A stretch of 10,829 nt of DNA from Phoronis ovalis (Eukaryota; Phoronida; Phoronidae): assembly GCA_028565635.1 (NCBI GenBank), contig JAOXYB010059468.1, forward strand, positions 1-10,829, given 5' to 3'. Shown here piece after piece: positions 1 through 9,200 of this stretch. Under the pieces are notes generated by a model. It saw only the letters and a list, made by a program, of their open reading frames with translations. It searched no databases and had not been told where the DNA came from. The translations under genes and the position numbers were made by a program. Numbering within the stretch: position 1 is the first letter of the stretch; every line of letters begins with the position of its first letter.

Positions 1-608
1 TCAATACTGAATAAAAAATATTAATTCAAAATAATTATATACTGAAGGTTTAGGCAAAACCTACAAATAATTAAAATCTGAAATACCTCAGTCCCTCTTG
101 GATAAAATTTGTGATTTTTTTTTTAAAAATTAATTAGTCTTAACAATAATAATTTATGTTTAAATATATAAAAGGGGCACAAAGTGGAATGGAAAAAGAG
201 TATCTGAATGTACCAGATTGCAGTAAAACGCACCAATTTCTGGAGGGGGGCATGCCCCCAGATCCCCTACTTTTTCATCACGCCCTGCGGGCGCTCGCCC
301 TCAAATACATACAATGTAACATACACATCATTTATTTATTGAATGGCAGATAGTATAGTAAAAGATTTCTGTCCTTGTATAAATTTTGGTGGGAAAAAAA
401 TTCAAAGACAAAATAGTTTAAAACAATTTTATTAAGATACCAGATCTAGACAGCATTACTAATTATAGTATTTCAAGAGTACAAAAGCACATGGGTAATG
501 CACATAAAAATAGGCATTTTAGCCTTTGAACAAACATAAAATACAAAATAAAAATGGCAGTGAGCTAGACATATTAAATTGTAGTGTAGAATAATAAATC
601 AAATCTAC
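1..608. other. Intergenic AT-rich DNA
   Basis: No supportable gene. The segment is AT-rich with short homopolymers (a T run near 115-124) and one contrasting GC-rich patch at 241-305, annotated separately. The only plus-strand reading frame of any length (156-353) runs through that patch and looks like translated repeat DNA rather than a gene. Confidence 0.6.
241..305. repeat. GC-rich palindromic patch, probable mobile-element remnant
   Basis: This short GC-rich block sits in strongly AT-rich surroundings. It holds a perfect 14-bp palindrome, GGGGGCATGCCCCC, at 246-259. It also holds overlapping small hairpins: CGCCC at 281-285 pairs with GGGCG at 289-293, and GGGCG at 289-293 can alternatively pair with CGCCC at 296-300. 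The abrupt composition change and nested inverted repeats resemble the edge of a DNA transposon or other dispersed repeat, but no terminal repeats or target-site duplication could be defined, so the element type is unknown. Confidence 0.4.
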
Positions 609-893
609 AATAAGTACATACAGACCTATATTTTCTTGACTTGTGTGAAAATATACAACTCGGCCATGTTGGTTCTCGAGATTATATGTCGCAGTAATAG
701 CTTCAGTTATTATCTGATCAGCTTCCCTTTCGTTACAGAGTGAGTACAGAGATCTGATTACCTCCAGTATAGCCGACTGGCGGCCATGTTTGTTCCTGAG
801 AAGGCTCGTCACTTTGCATCTATAGTCACAAAGACGAAACGCTGCCTGGATGATTAAAAGGTTGTTCTAAGAAGGCGATAGGTTGGTGGACGA
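609..893. repeat. Dispersed repeat, left copy (two units)
   Basis: This is a diverged copy of the repeat clustered at 3525-4565. Shared landmarks are a block like CTTCAGTTATTATCTGATCA (701-720), GATTACCTCCAGTATAGCCG (from about 756) and CCATGTTTGTTCCTGAGAAG (784-803). The end resembles the AAGGCCATAGGTTGGTGG segment of the right cluster. A partial second unit lies upstream: CCATGTTGGTTCTCGAG at about 664 precedes the equivalent CCATGTTTG at 784 by about 120 bp, much like the 135-bp spacing between the last two units of the right cluster. Read on the minus strand, the copy shares the peptide strings KHGRQSAILEVI and ADQIITEAI with the other copies. Confidence 0.75.
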
Positions 894-1268
894 TCTAAAA
901 ATGTTCAACATTGTCTGTTGTATTACAATGCACGAATTGTATTACTAGACATGTGATGGGCATTAGACATGACAAATGTCTCATGTTGAAGTTTATATTT
1001 TGTAAAACGAGTTTTTACTCAAAATGGCCTCCTTACTAATTACATAATTATGTGACAGATTAGTAAAGTAACTTATTATCGTAATCCTGTCTAAAACATA
1101 TACTTTTATTAGGCTATATTTTATAATTACCTGTCCAAAATTCGACTCAAAGTGCCGAATAAGTTGTCCGGAAAGAGTCTTAATGCTGTGATTCCACTCT
1201 ATTGCATCATTTACTTCTGTGTTATGACTCTTAATGTGCACTTTAGGTACCGTATGGTAAACTACAAC
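894..1268. other. 5' flank of the Sel1-like gene
   Basis: No independent gene seen. The frame of the downstream Sel1-like gene stays open back to about 1152, but it begins there with a GTG, not a usable eukaryotic start. In-frame ATGs occur at 1224 and 1254 as well as 1269. A short CTTTAG at about 1241-1246 could be a 3' splice site if there is a 5' non-coding exon. No TATA box or other promoter element can be assigned with confidence. Confidence 0.4.
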
Positions 1269-2408
1269 ATGAGTAATTCAATTGCTGAAAATGATTTGTG
1301 CATCGTACAGAATACTACAGAGGACAGTGTGCTTAATATTTATGGCAGTTTTGAAAATTTGCTGCAAAAAGCCAATATGGGTGATCCTACAGCCCAGCAG
1401 TACATGTCGTATGTATATAGATACGGACTTTTCGATAACGAACCAAATGCCAAAAACATGTATAACTGGTTGTCTGCTTGTGCCTATACATGTTTAAGTT
1501 ATTCTGATCTTGGAAATATGTGTGATGAAAAAACAGGCTGGCCTGAACTTAAAGATTTAAAAGAAGCGTTTAAATGGTATGAAAAGGGTGCCAAATATAA
1601 GCAGCCAGTTTCTATTCTAAACCTTGCAGAAATGCACTACTATGGTGTAACTGGTGTTGTTCCTGTTAATGTTGAAAAAGCTACTGTATTATACATTTCA
1701 ATTGCTGATAACAATTATGAGAAGAAAAATAAGGGATTTGCGGCATACAAACTTTGGAAAATATTTCAAAAAAAGGATCATGCTGAGGATGCAATTAAAT
1801 ATTTGAAATTAGCTGCTGAACAAGAATATGTTGAAGCTGAGAAAGATATGGGATTAGTTTTCTTAACTGGTGCTTTAGGACATCCAATCAACAAAGAACT
1901 TGCACATAGATGGTTAAAAAAAGCTGCAGAACACGGTAATGAAGAAGCAGATGAAAAACTCCAAGAACTTTGTAATACACATACTGAAACTACTGAAAAA
2001 GACTCTGCACCATATCTAGCAGAACCGCGTAAAACTGCTTTAGCAGATATTCGTGAGGTCAATATATTAAGTAGTATTCAGGACATTTTTAACCCACTGC
2101 AAATAAGAAGTACTGATAAGGATATCTACTCCAAAATTTGTGCATGGAAAGAAAAATCTCCAGCTGCTCAAAGATATCATACAGCTTGGCAGTTTTATAC
2201 CAAAAGCATGCAACTCAACATCAATTGTGAAGTGATTTCAGAGGAACAGCTACTTGAAGGTGTAAAGCATTACATTGATGGCCGTATGTTTGAACAGTCA
2301 CTATCAGCCTATTTTCATGTGACTGCAGATGTTATTGAAAAAATCAAACAGATACAATTTAGAGATGCTAGTAGTAAGTTTTTAATAGATTTTTTTTCTG
2401 GTGTGTAG
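1269..2408 (+). CDS. Sel1-like repeat protein (open 5' part of the gene)
   Basis: This frame of 379 residues plus stop encodes a Sel1-like repeat protein. Such proteins are alpha-helical hairpin solenoids related to TPRs and generally act as protein-interaction scaffolds. Repeat-like units, numbered from the ATG at 1269, lie at about 33-72 (GDPTAQQYM...YRYGL), 78-112 (AFKWYEKGAKYK), 113-150 (LNLAEMHYYGVTG), 157-185 (AIKYLKLAAEQ) and 186-224 (AHRWLKKAAEHGN). Residues 225-379 are helical but I do not recognise them. There is no signal peptide or membrane segment after this start, so a cytosolic protein is likely. I chose the ATG at 1269 because it has an A at -3 and starts just before the repeats; the in-frame ATGs at 1224 and 1254 are alternatives. 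No intron is needed up to the stop. The TAG at 2406-2408 follows a T8 run, and similar coding potential continues in another frame, so this may be the truncated part of a longer protein of about 590 residues. The precise orthologue is unknown. Confidence 0.75.
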   Translation: MSNSIAENDLCIVQNTTEDSVLNIYGSFENLLQKANMGDPTAQQYMSYVYRYGLFDNEPNAKNMYNWLSACAYTCLSYSDLGNMCDEKTGWPELKDLKEAFKWYEKGAKYKQPVSILNLAEMHYYGVTGVVPVNVEKATVLYISIADNNYEKKNKGFAAYKLWKIFQKKDHAEDAIKYLKLAAEQEYVEAEKDMGLVFLTGALGHPINKELAHRWLKKAAEHGNEEADEKLQELCNTHTETTEKDSAPYLAEPRKTALADIREVNILSSIQDIFNPLQIRSTDKDIYSKICAWKEKSPAAQRYHTAWQFYTKSMQLNINCEVISEEQLLEGVKHYIDGRMFEQSLSAYFHVTADVIEKIKQIQFRDASSKFLIDFFSGV

Positions 2409-3037
2409 GAAGCAGCATATGACAACTGATAGCAGTCCTAAATCGCCAGATGGCATGCATAATATAGTTGAAATACGAAAGTTTGAACAGTTGACCTTTG
2501 ATATGCAAGAGTACCAGAAAACTTGTGCCCTTGATGAGAGATTGAAGAAAATTATTTGTCGTATAAACTACTTATTGTTTACTTTATATCGTGTGACGAA
2601 GCAAACTCAAAGAGGGATTGATGTACTTGAAAAGTGTTACGAATTAATTGAATATTCTTCACAATATGACGTCATATATGCCACTGGATTGCATTATTAC
2701 ACACCTGCTGCAGAACAGAAAAGCTTCTAGGACAAGTTAAGGAATTAGATAGTGATGCAAGACAAAACATTCCGCCTCCTTATGATAAAACATACTAAAA
2801 AACTAGTTGCAGCTGTATATTTTACACAAGCTGAACATTTTCTTCTAGATGAAAACAACAAAAAATTTGTTTATTTTTTTGAAAAAGAAGCCAGATTACA
2901 ATTTTTGTCTGCTACATTTACAGGGCCAAAAACCAGTTTGTCTTGTAGATATTATTACACCAAACGTAGTATTATCAGTTATAACAATTTATAATGCTTG
3001 TCTACAGTTTACTTTTGATGACCTGTACACTAATTGA
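2398..3037 (+). pseudogene. Frameshifted 3' continuation of the Sel1-like gene
   Basis: Coding-like sequence continues past the TAG at 2408 in alternating frames. About 2398-2718 reads as a helical segment (ERLKKIICRINYLLFTLYRV). About 2721-2786 reads as KLLGQVKELDSDARQN followed by IPPPYDK. About 2791-2920 reads as AEHFLLDENNKKFVYFFEKE, and about 2923-3037 as PVCLVDIITPNVVLSVITIY, ending at a TGA at 3035-3037. The changes fall at or near T8 (2390-2397), A4 (2719-2722), A4 (2787-2790) and G3 (2923-2925), each explicable by a single-base indel. The segments otherwise lack stops, so this is either a young pseudogene or uncorrected indels in the assembly. Two small introns (2374-2449, GTAAGT donor; 2634-2713, CTGCAG acceptor) would also fit the first two frame changes, but would not explain the last two. 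Identity as one gene is inferred from adjacency and similar composition. Confidence 0.55.
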
Positions 3038-3102
3038 CTGTGATGTCGAAACTATAATTACTGTCAGATTTGTTATTCACTTCAGTTACAACATAAAAAA
3101 GT

Positions 3103-3108
3103 AATAAA
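3103..3108 (+). terminator. Candidate poly(A) signal of the Sel1-like gene
   Basis: A canonical AATAAA lies 66 bases after the TGA at 3037 and about 700 bases after the TAG at 2408. The short distance to the downstream TGA is mild support for the gene originally ending there. Confidence 0.5.
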
Positions 3109-3524
3109 AGCATAATTAGTTTCTTTTTGTTGCCGATGACTCAATCAGATTTATCGCCAAGGAGCTTGTTTTGCTTAGCGAACTATAGATAAGCTCTTGA
3201 CAGGAAAGAATGCTCTGCTGGTATCAAATAGCTAATTAACATTAATGTTACCACATGTAGCAAGATCATTTTGCCTGATACCTTTTATATTTGTTACCAA
3301 AGGCTACACCAAGAAGACAAGTTAAGAGACGAAAGCCCTTTAAAAAAAATCCATCGGTGTAATTGTTTTTTTATATTTAAACACACGTTTAACGGGTAGC
3401 AGCCCTTACAAACTTAGTCGTTCAGGCTTTGTATGCCCATTCTACATTATAGTGCATGGGCATATAGTCGTAGGCTATGCATCGTTGTCGGCATTGTCGT
3501 TCGTAATACTTTCTTTTTCTAGCG
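3109..3524. other. Intergenic segment with a short open stretch and a hairpin
   Basis: No supportable gene. A 35-codon frame at 3120-3188 and just beyond reads FVADDSIRFIAKELVLLSEL before a stop, and a second frame continues as LLTGKNALLVSNS. This could be a gene relic but is too short to call. At 3432-3464 a perfect 9-bp inverted repeat (TATGCCCAT/ATGGGCATA, 15-base loop) lies just outside the dispersed-repeat cluster and could mark one edge of it. Confidence 0.35.
3432..3464. repeat. 9-bp perfect inverted repeat beside repeat cluster
   Basis: TATGCCCAT (3432-3440) is exactly complementary to ATGGGCATA (3456-3464), with a 15-base loop. It lies about 60 bases upstream of the first recognisable repeat unit, so it may be a terminal structure of the element. 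A 9-bp stem can also arise by chance. Confidence 0.3.
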
Positions 3525-4565
3525 ATAACAGCTTCAGTTTTTTCCTGATCAGCTTCATATTCAGTACAGGGTAAATACAGGTCAAACTGCAGGTTGGTCA
3601 TAGTTTTAACCTTGATTACTTCCAATATGGCCGACTGGCAGCCATGTTTGTTCCAGAGAATGTATGTTACTTGTCCTGAGTTACTGGAAAGACAAAACGT
3701 TAACTGGACGATACGAAGCTGGATTCAAGCAGGCCATAGACTGATTGGCATACTAGGTTAGGTGACATTTTAGAATTCCCTTGAAAAGTGGGTCAAATGG
3801 GGATTTTAACATTGGACATTTTTTGTTGTGCATAACACTTTCTTTGTCTCACAATAACTGTGTGAGTTTTTATTCAATCAGCTTCGTATTCGGCACGGAA
3901 AATACAGGTCAAAGTGCAGGTTTGATAAATTTTTGACCTGGATCACATCCAAGATGGCTGACTAGTGGCCTTGTTTGTTCCCGAGAAGGCACGTTACATC
4001 GCTTCGCGTACCATAAACACAAGGCATTGACTGGACGATTCAAAAATGGAAACACGAAGGCCATAGGTTGGTGGGCGTAATAGGCTGGGTGATGTTTTAT
4101 AATGAGCTTGAAAAGTGGGTCAAATGCATGCCGCTCCGAATCTTGACATTTTTTGCGCATTGTTTCACAATAACTGCTTCAGTTTTTATCTGATCAGCTT
4201 ATTAGATATAGGGTAAGTACAGATCAAAGTGCAGATCATATAGAATTTTGACCCAGATCGCTTTCAATATGGCCGACTGACGTCCATGTTTGTTCTCAAA
4301 ATTATACGTTACAATAACAGCTTCAGTTTTTATCTGATCAGTTTCATATTTGCTACAATGTAAATATAAGTCAGATATAATTTTGATCTGGATTACTTCC
4401 AATATGGCCGACTGACATCCATTTTTGTTACCAAGAGGCACATTACTTTGCGAGAGTTGCGGGAAAGGTAAAGCGTTAATAGGACGCTTCGAAAGTGGAT
4501 TCACGAAGGCTAGTACTTTCAAATTTGTTTAATTTCAGTCTGATTGGGTGGCATTTTTGAGGGTG
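3525..4565. repeat. Cluster of four units of a dispersed repeat
   Basis: Four diverged units stand in direct orientation. Their starts are marked by an AATAACAGCTTCAG-like block at about 3525, 3851, 4167 and 4311, giving spacings of about 326, 316 and 144 bases. Within a full unit the order is: TTTTTATCTGATCAGCTTC; GGTAAATACAGGTCAAAGTG; TTTTGACCTGGAT; CCAATATGGCCGACTG; CCATGTTTGTTCC; a segment like TGGACGATTCAAAAATGG; CGAAGGCCATAGGTTGG; GAAAAGTGGGTCAAATG; and TTGACATTTTTTG. GCCGACTG-type blocks are at 3630, 3957 (as GCTGACTA), 4272 and 4407. The third unit is short and lacks the second half. The last unit fades out near 4565 after GATTGGGTGGCATTTTTGAG. The same family is present at 609-893. 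Long stop-free frames on the minus strand (3422-3625, 3909-4160, 4202-4522) are by-products of this repeat unless shown otherwise. Whether it is a satellite, a MITE or part of a larger element cannot be told from here. Confidence 0.85.
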
Positions 4566-4632
4566 ATCTTTTTAGGGTTGGATGATGCCTCCTAGACAAC
4601 TTGTATAGTTTTTTTATGGGACATTCCCTCGC

Positions 4633-4731
4633 ATGGGTACCACCGTAGGATCTCGCCTTGAAAATGCTTTTGTTAGTACCCTACTTTTCAGTTTCCTAGA
4701 ATACGAGCTGAACCTCTCTTTTCGCTGGTAG
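4633..4731 (+). other. Possible reverse-transcriptase fragment (weak)
   Basis: A 32-codon frame begins MGTTVGSRLENAFVS and ends at a TAG at 4729. The pattern MG-x-x-x-G-x-x-L-x-N-A-F resembles the conserved MGSPLGPxLANxF block of non-LTR and Penelope-like reverse transcriptases (fingers/palm region, before the catalytic YxDD). The expected YVDD motif is not visible downstream and stops follow, so at most this is a decayed scrap. Its position next to the repeat cluster fits mobile-element debris. Chance resemblance is quite possible. Confidence 0.2.
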
Positions 4732-5837
4732 TAAAGGAACCTTGCCACTCATAAAGAACAAAACATTCCTTTTCACTCAATTTATTATTTTTTTTGCTTG
4801 TAATCAGATGTTTACTTACTGATCATATCGATTATAAGACGACCGCAATGTTGACGTCACAATCAGTCTCATACAGGAGGGCTATAGCAAATTTTCCACA
4901 TTTCCATGGAATTATGATTTATTACAAATATAACATATTTATAACAGTTTTTCTGACTAAAATCTATATAAAATGTACATCAAATATTTTCTAATTCAAG
5001 AAGCAGAAACCAGTTATAAATTGTGTACAATAAAAAAAATAATCAAACTGTGTCACTCACATTGGATACTGATAACTGTATTTTATGAAATGAATCCAAA
5101 AAGTTTGTTAGAATCCTATATTTAATAATTAAAAGACAATGTTGTTATTATGGGGTACCGTGCAATGCATTTGCTCTGTTTTGAATTTGTACTGGTATCA
5201 ATATGATTTAGCTTCATAAAATATTATTTTACGTAAACTGTCGTAAAATACAAGATATTTAGTACAAGAGTTCAAAAACAACAAAGCCAGGTCTTTTTAT
5301 TTAAAAAATTATCTCTTTATATATAAATAGTTGTTTATTTTCTCAAAAACACGAAATCTGTACAATTTTCAGTTTCAAAGTTTACTAATCCTTCTTACTT
5401 CTTGTTGGTATAAAAGTTGTACTTTGGCAACGGATGATAACATCTCCAAGATCTACTAACCACTAAAGAAGGTTACTTTTACTTATTTCAAGACTGTGCC
5501 ATTAAGCGATATTTTCTCAGTACTTATTACCTGTGTTGAGCCAGGGGGTATCTATTTTCAACTGTGTCTGCTACGCCTAGCAATCAGGAACCTTGTTGTG
5601 ATTGCTATTATTCGGGAAAGCCAACTTCTACTTGTCACTTTAGAGGAATAATGTCTAGCAGTTGGCATGGTGTATGTAATTGGTAGCCTAATAACAGTTT
5701 ATCATGCACTACATTCTATTGCATCACGTAACCCATTTTATACCAATTCATCTCGCAACACCTTGTTTCATTTGGTTACCTCGATATGCAAAAATATAAT
5801 TTTATATTCGAAAACACTGATTACAAATCGTCACTTA
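4732..5837. other. Intergenic AT-rich DNA between the two convergent genes
   Basis: Apart from scattered short open frames (for example 4794-4994 and 5667-5876 on the plus strand), which have no recognisable protein features and AT-rich composition, I see no gene, RNA or ordered repeat here. Confidence 0.5.
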
Positions 5838-5843
5838 TTTATT
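5838..5843 (-). terminator. Candidate poly(A) signal of the receptor kinase gene
   Basis: AATAAA on the minus strand (TTTATT on the plus strand), about 100 bases beyond the TAG stop at 5944-5946, a suitable distance for a 3' UTR end. Confidence 0.5.
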
Positions 5844-5943
5844 TTTATGCATGTAGAACATTGTCTGAACTTGTAAGGCACGTTTCGTAGGTAATATTTG
5901 TAGCTGCTTTTCGTCCGTACTGTCATTGGTATATTTTAATGTA

Positions 5944-6205
5944 CTAAAGTGTCGTAGTTTCGTTCTCGGTTTCATCACCAAGCCAACAAGTATCTGCTTC
6001 TTGATGAGGCACGTAATTAAAATCCGTATGAAACAAAAACTCTCCTTCTTCATGATAATTTTGGTCATCGGATTCGTTATTGGGAGGATCGACCTGCAGA
6101 TAACCAAGCTGTGAGCTAAGGTACGCGTCAATATTGTATGCAATCTGTTTGAAGCTTGGTCGGTCCGTAGCGGTAATATTCCAACAACGTTGCATTATTT
6201 CAAAA
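5944..6205 (-). CDS. RTK last exon: kinase C-lobe end and cytoplasmic tail
   Basis: Acceptor TTGTAG precedes 6205; one base completes the Ile codon split by the intron. The exon reads FEIMQRCW (subdomain XI start) and then DRPSFKQI, where R420 is the conserved arginine that pairs with the APE-region glutamate. It continues into a tail of about 60 residues rich in D/E/N. Tail tyrosines are LGYLQV (Y440), DQNYHEE (Y455) and FNYVPH (Y469), candidate phosphotyrosine docking sites. LGYLQV fits the ITIM pattern (S/I/V/L)xYxx(I/V/L). It ends at TAG 5944-5946. Confidence 0.93.
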
Positions 6206-9200
6206 CTACAAGAGAAAAATATAGTAGGCTATTGATCTTGAATAACTGAAAGTTCAATAGCACTAAGCAGTCCGTATATTTTGTTAAGTTAGCATACTGC
6301 TACAATCAGATTTATCGAAATTATTCTACTCAGATCTTTTAAAAAGAACAATATATGCCTCAAAAACTACTGGTAGTCTGCAAGCAGTTCAAATAACTCG
6401 CTGGTGCTTACATTTCATCAGAACACCTCTCAGGCTTATCCAGTCTTCCTCCAGATTGTAAATACGTTAGTATTTCAGAATTGCTTAAGGTCGAATATGG
6501 TGTTTGTGCAAGACTCATAATTTCCCATAGAGTCACTCCATATGCCCACTGAAAGTGTATATGTAAAAAGGTGACCCTTTCTCATTTCAGATTCCAAATT
6601 TTGAAATCAGCATACACAATCTTAGTAATATTATAACAAATATGTATGATTTATATACAGAGACATATACTATTCGACAGATAGAATAAGGAACGAAGTG
6701 AGCTGCATATATATACCACGAGCGGCAATGATATGGTATATATTCATATTAAATGCATCTTGAGTCAAGTACATCTAGTTGTCGCAAAATGTCCTTACCA
6801 CATCACTGTGTGTAGTAAATATTCTATCCTTTAAACATTCTATTGCCATCCATTTTATTGGTAGTAAATCCTGTTTGTCCTGCTTGTAGAAACTGTCACT
6901 ATAGATGTCTCTAGCTAAACCAAAGTCTGCAATCTTCACTGATAGTTGTTCGTTAATCCTGTTGTATAACAGACAAATGTTATACGTAAACTACGGAACA
7001 TATGACTTTATTGCATTCGAAGTTATTCAAATTAGAACTAAGAGTTAATAAATGCTTCGGGCTGTAAGTTTTGGATATCAGGATATGATCTTGGGAAGCT
7101 TTTTTGTGCGTATGCCAAGTCTCCGTATAAATCAAAGCTACACGCATTTCCTTGTATAACAGCAACTTTTTACTTGTAAAAATCCTTGGTTGATAATAGC
7201 ACATAGTTTCTGGTAAATTACAAAGAATATTTGATTTCAAATGGACGGCTAATTATAAATATCCATAATTATTCAAATAATTGATCAAATTATGTTAATA
7301 ATTTGATTTTTGTATTAAAAACATACTTTAAAAAATATTTACATGCAATTCCTTGTTGCCAAGTCTCTATGTACAAACTTCAGACTTTCTAAGTATTCCA
7401 TGCCTCTAGCAATTTGACGCCCAAATTCCAGCAGCTCTAATGTACTTGGGACCTACAACAACAAATTTCGCTTGTGAATACCAGCCTTGTCTATCAATCG
7501 TATGCACGAATCCTCGTTCCTCAGTTCGTGCACAGTTATCTTGCCACAGGTTGCATTTCCGCCGTGTACTCGGACTACTGTTTCTAGAGAGAAGCAGATG
7601 TTCCTGGTAGCACAAACAGATTTCCAGTAACATCGATAATTATTTTCTATAGGTTTGTGTGTACCAAGCATACTTGAATGCAAATGTTTATATAGTCAAA
7701 ATAACGTGCTGTTTGAAGGTTTCAGACCAGGAAAACGTATACTAGTGTATTGCATACGATGCACACAAACAAGCTACACGCAGACTTCTCCTTATGCGGG
7801 ATATGTTCTGTATTGCTGCATAAACGGGGGAAAATGTGAGTTTATTTTATTAGTCAGTTAGAAAGGGATTCCATCAGAGAGTACGAAAATTATCGTCACA
7901 ATTAAATTAAAACTCTCTTTGGCGTAAATTAACGTGAACATAGATAATCGTAAACTTAATGGACTGGGGTAGAATTTGTTTTATGCAGGTATACATTGTT
8001 TGGCCTCGACAGCGGACTTTTAAAAAGAAACAGTGTTGGACACTCTATATGTTTGTATCCAGTGTGTGCAAAGTTTAAATTTAAACATATTTTGTCAGAA
8101 TATATAGCACTCTACCTGCGACGTAATCTCTCCGTATCGAATTTTCCTTAAATATGACTGCATGTCTCCGTATTTCATGAAAGGCATGATAATCATTGGA
8201 GCGCCTGTTTCCACGGTAACACAAACGCCAAGGATTGGCATGACGTGATGATTTTTGAATTCTGCCATAATCAGAGCTTCATTAACAAATTGGACAATTG
8301 CAGCAAAGCTGCAACCCTCTGAAAAACAAACAGGACCAGAAAAATACTGTTTTAATAACAATTCATAATTTAACACGACGAACAATTGTTTTAAGATATA
8401 TTTATTGCATGCTTGATTCAGGCTAGATTTACATAAACTCACATTACTTTTTTTGATTGGGAGCTAATACTGAAGCAATGTAAAAGTTGTAATATGCGTT
8501 GGATTTGTTTACCTTTCAGAGTTTTAATTGCCACCGTCCTTGTTCTGGTATGTATATTATTCTGTGTCCTGTATTCACCACGAAAAACACAACCAAATGC
8601 TCCTACAACAGTTAATACTTTTTAGGTGCTATTTAAACTCTTAGAAATCTAGGTAGGAATTTAACTTAGCAATACAGCACTTTCAAACTTTCTCATCACG
8701 TGAAATTAACAACTCATAATATCTAGATCTTTCAAAATGTTTGTAAGAAAAGCTATATATGTTTGGGGAAAATTTTATATGAATTAATTCCATTCGCATT
8801 ATAGGTTTCTACCCTGTTTCCTATCATGTTTTGCCTAAATTGAATAACTTGATAATTCAACTTCTAATTCGCTATGAAATGAGCAGATGGCGTGAATTAA
8901 TAGAAAATATCGTGGAGGTAAGAAAACATCTAGTAAAAGAAACTCATTTCCTAAAACAGCTTCTACAATGTACACATTTTACCTTGTCCTAATTTTTCCT
9001 TTATTTGTACTTGACTGACATCTACCAACAGTGGAGATAACTGGATCCGTGATTCTTCACTTAGAAGGCTACGTAACAAACTGCTCAGGTGTACTTCACC
9101 TAATTATATTGTAATACAGTACACAAAATGCATTCTTTCATTTTTCAAAAATGTTAAATTCTGAAAATTACAAGGACAGATTTTTCTCTAATACACAGAA

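Noticed and set aside
156-353. 65-codon plus-strand open frame
   Set aside because: It runs through the GC-rich palindromic patch, has no recognisable domain, and its FLEGGMPPDP string is best explained as translated repeat DNA.
519-812. 97-codon minus-strand open frame
   Set aside because: It coincides with the left copy of the dispersed repeat; the shared peptide strings follow from the repeat. Not called as a gene without evidence of selection on the protein.
1152-1268. N-terminal extension of the Sel1-like protein to 1152
   Set aside because: That start is a GTG, not used in eukaryotic nuclear genes, and the added residues show no repeat or targeting feature; ATGs at 1224 and 1254 remain possible.
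2374-2408. 35-base intron (GTAAGT to GTGTAG) as explanation for the stop at 2408
   Set aside because: Removing it leads at once to another stop (TGA) and does not enter the open downstream frame; it is also very short.
3120-3230. Short coding-like stretches beyond the Sel1-like poly(A) signal
   Set aside because: Two pieces of 35 codons or fewer in different frames, with no domain and downstream of an AATAAA; too little to call a gene or pseudogene.
4202-4522. 106-codon minus-strand open frame with internal repetition
   Set aside because: It is the translation of two adjacent repeat units; the internal peptide repetition mirrors the DNA repeat.
5926-6143. Overlapping open frames on both strands across the last RTK exon
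   Set aside because: They are shadows of the kinase exon, which has clear motif and splice-phase support.
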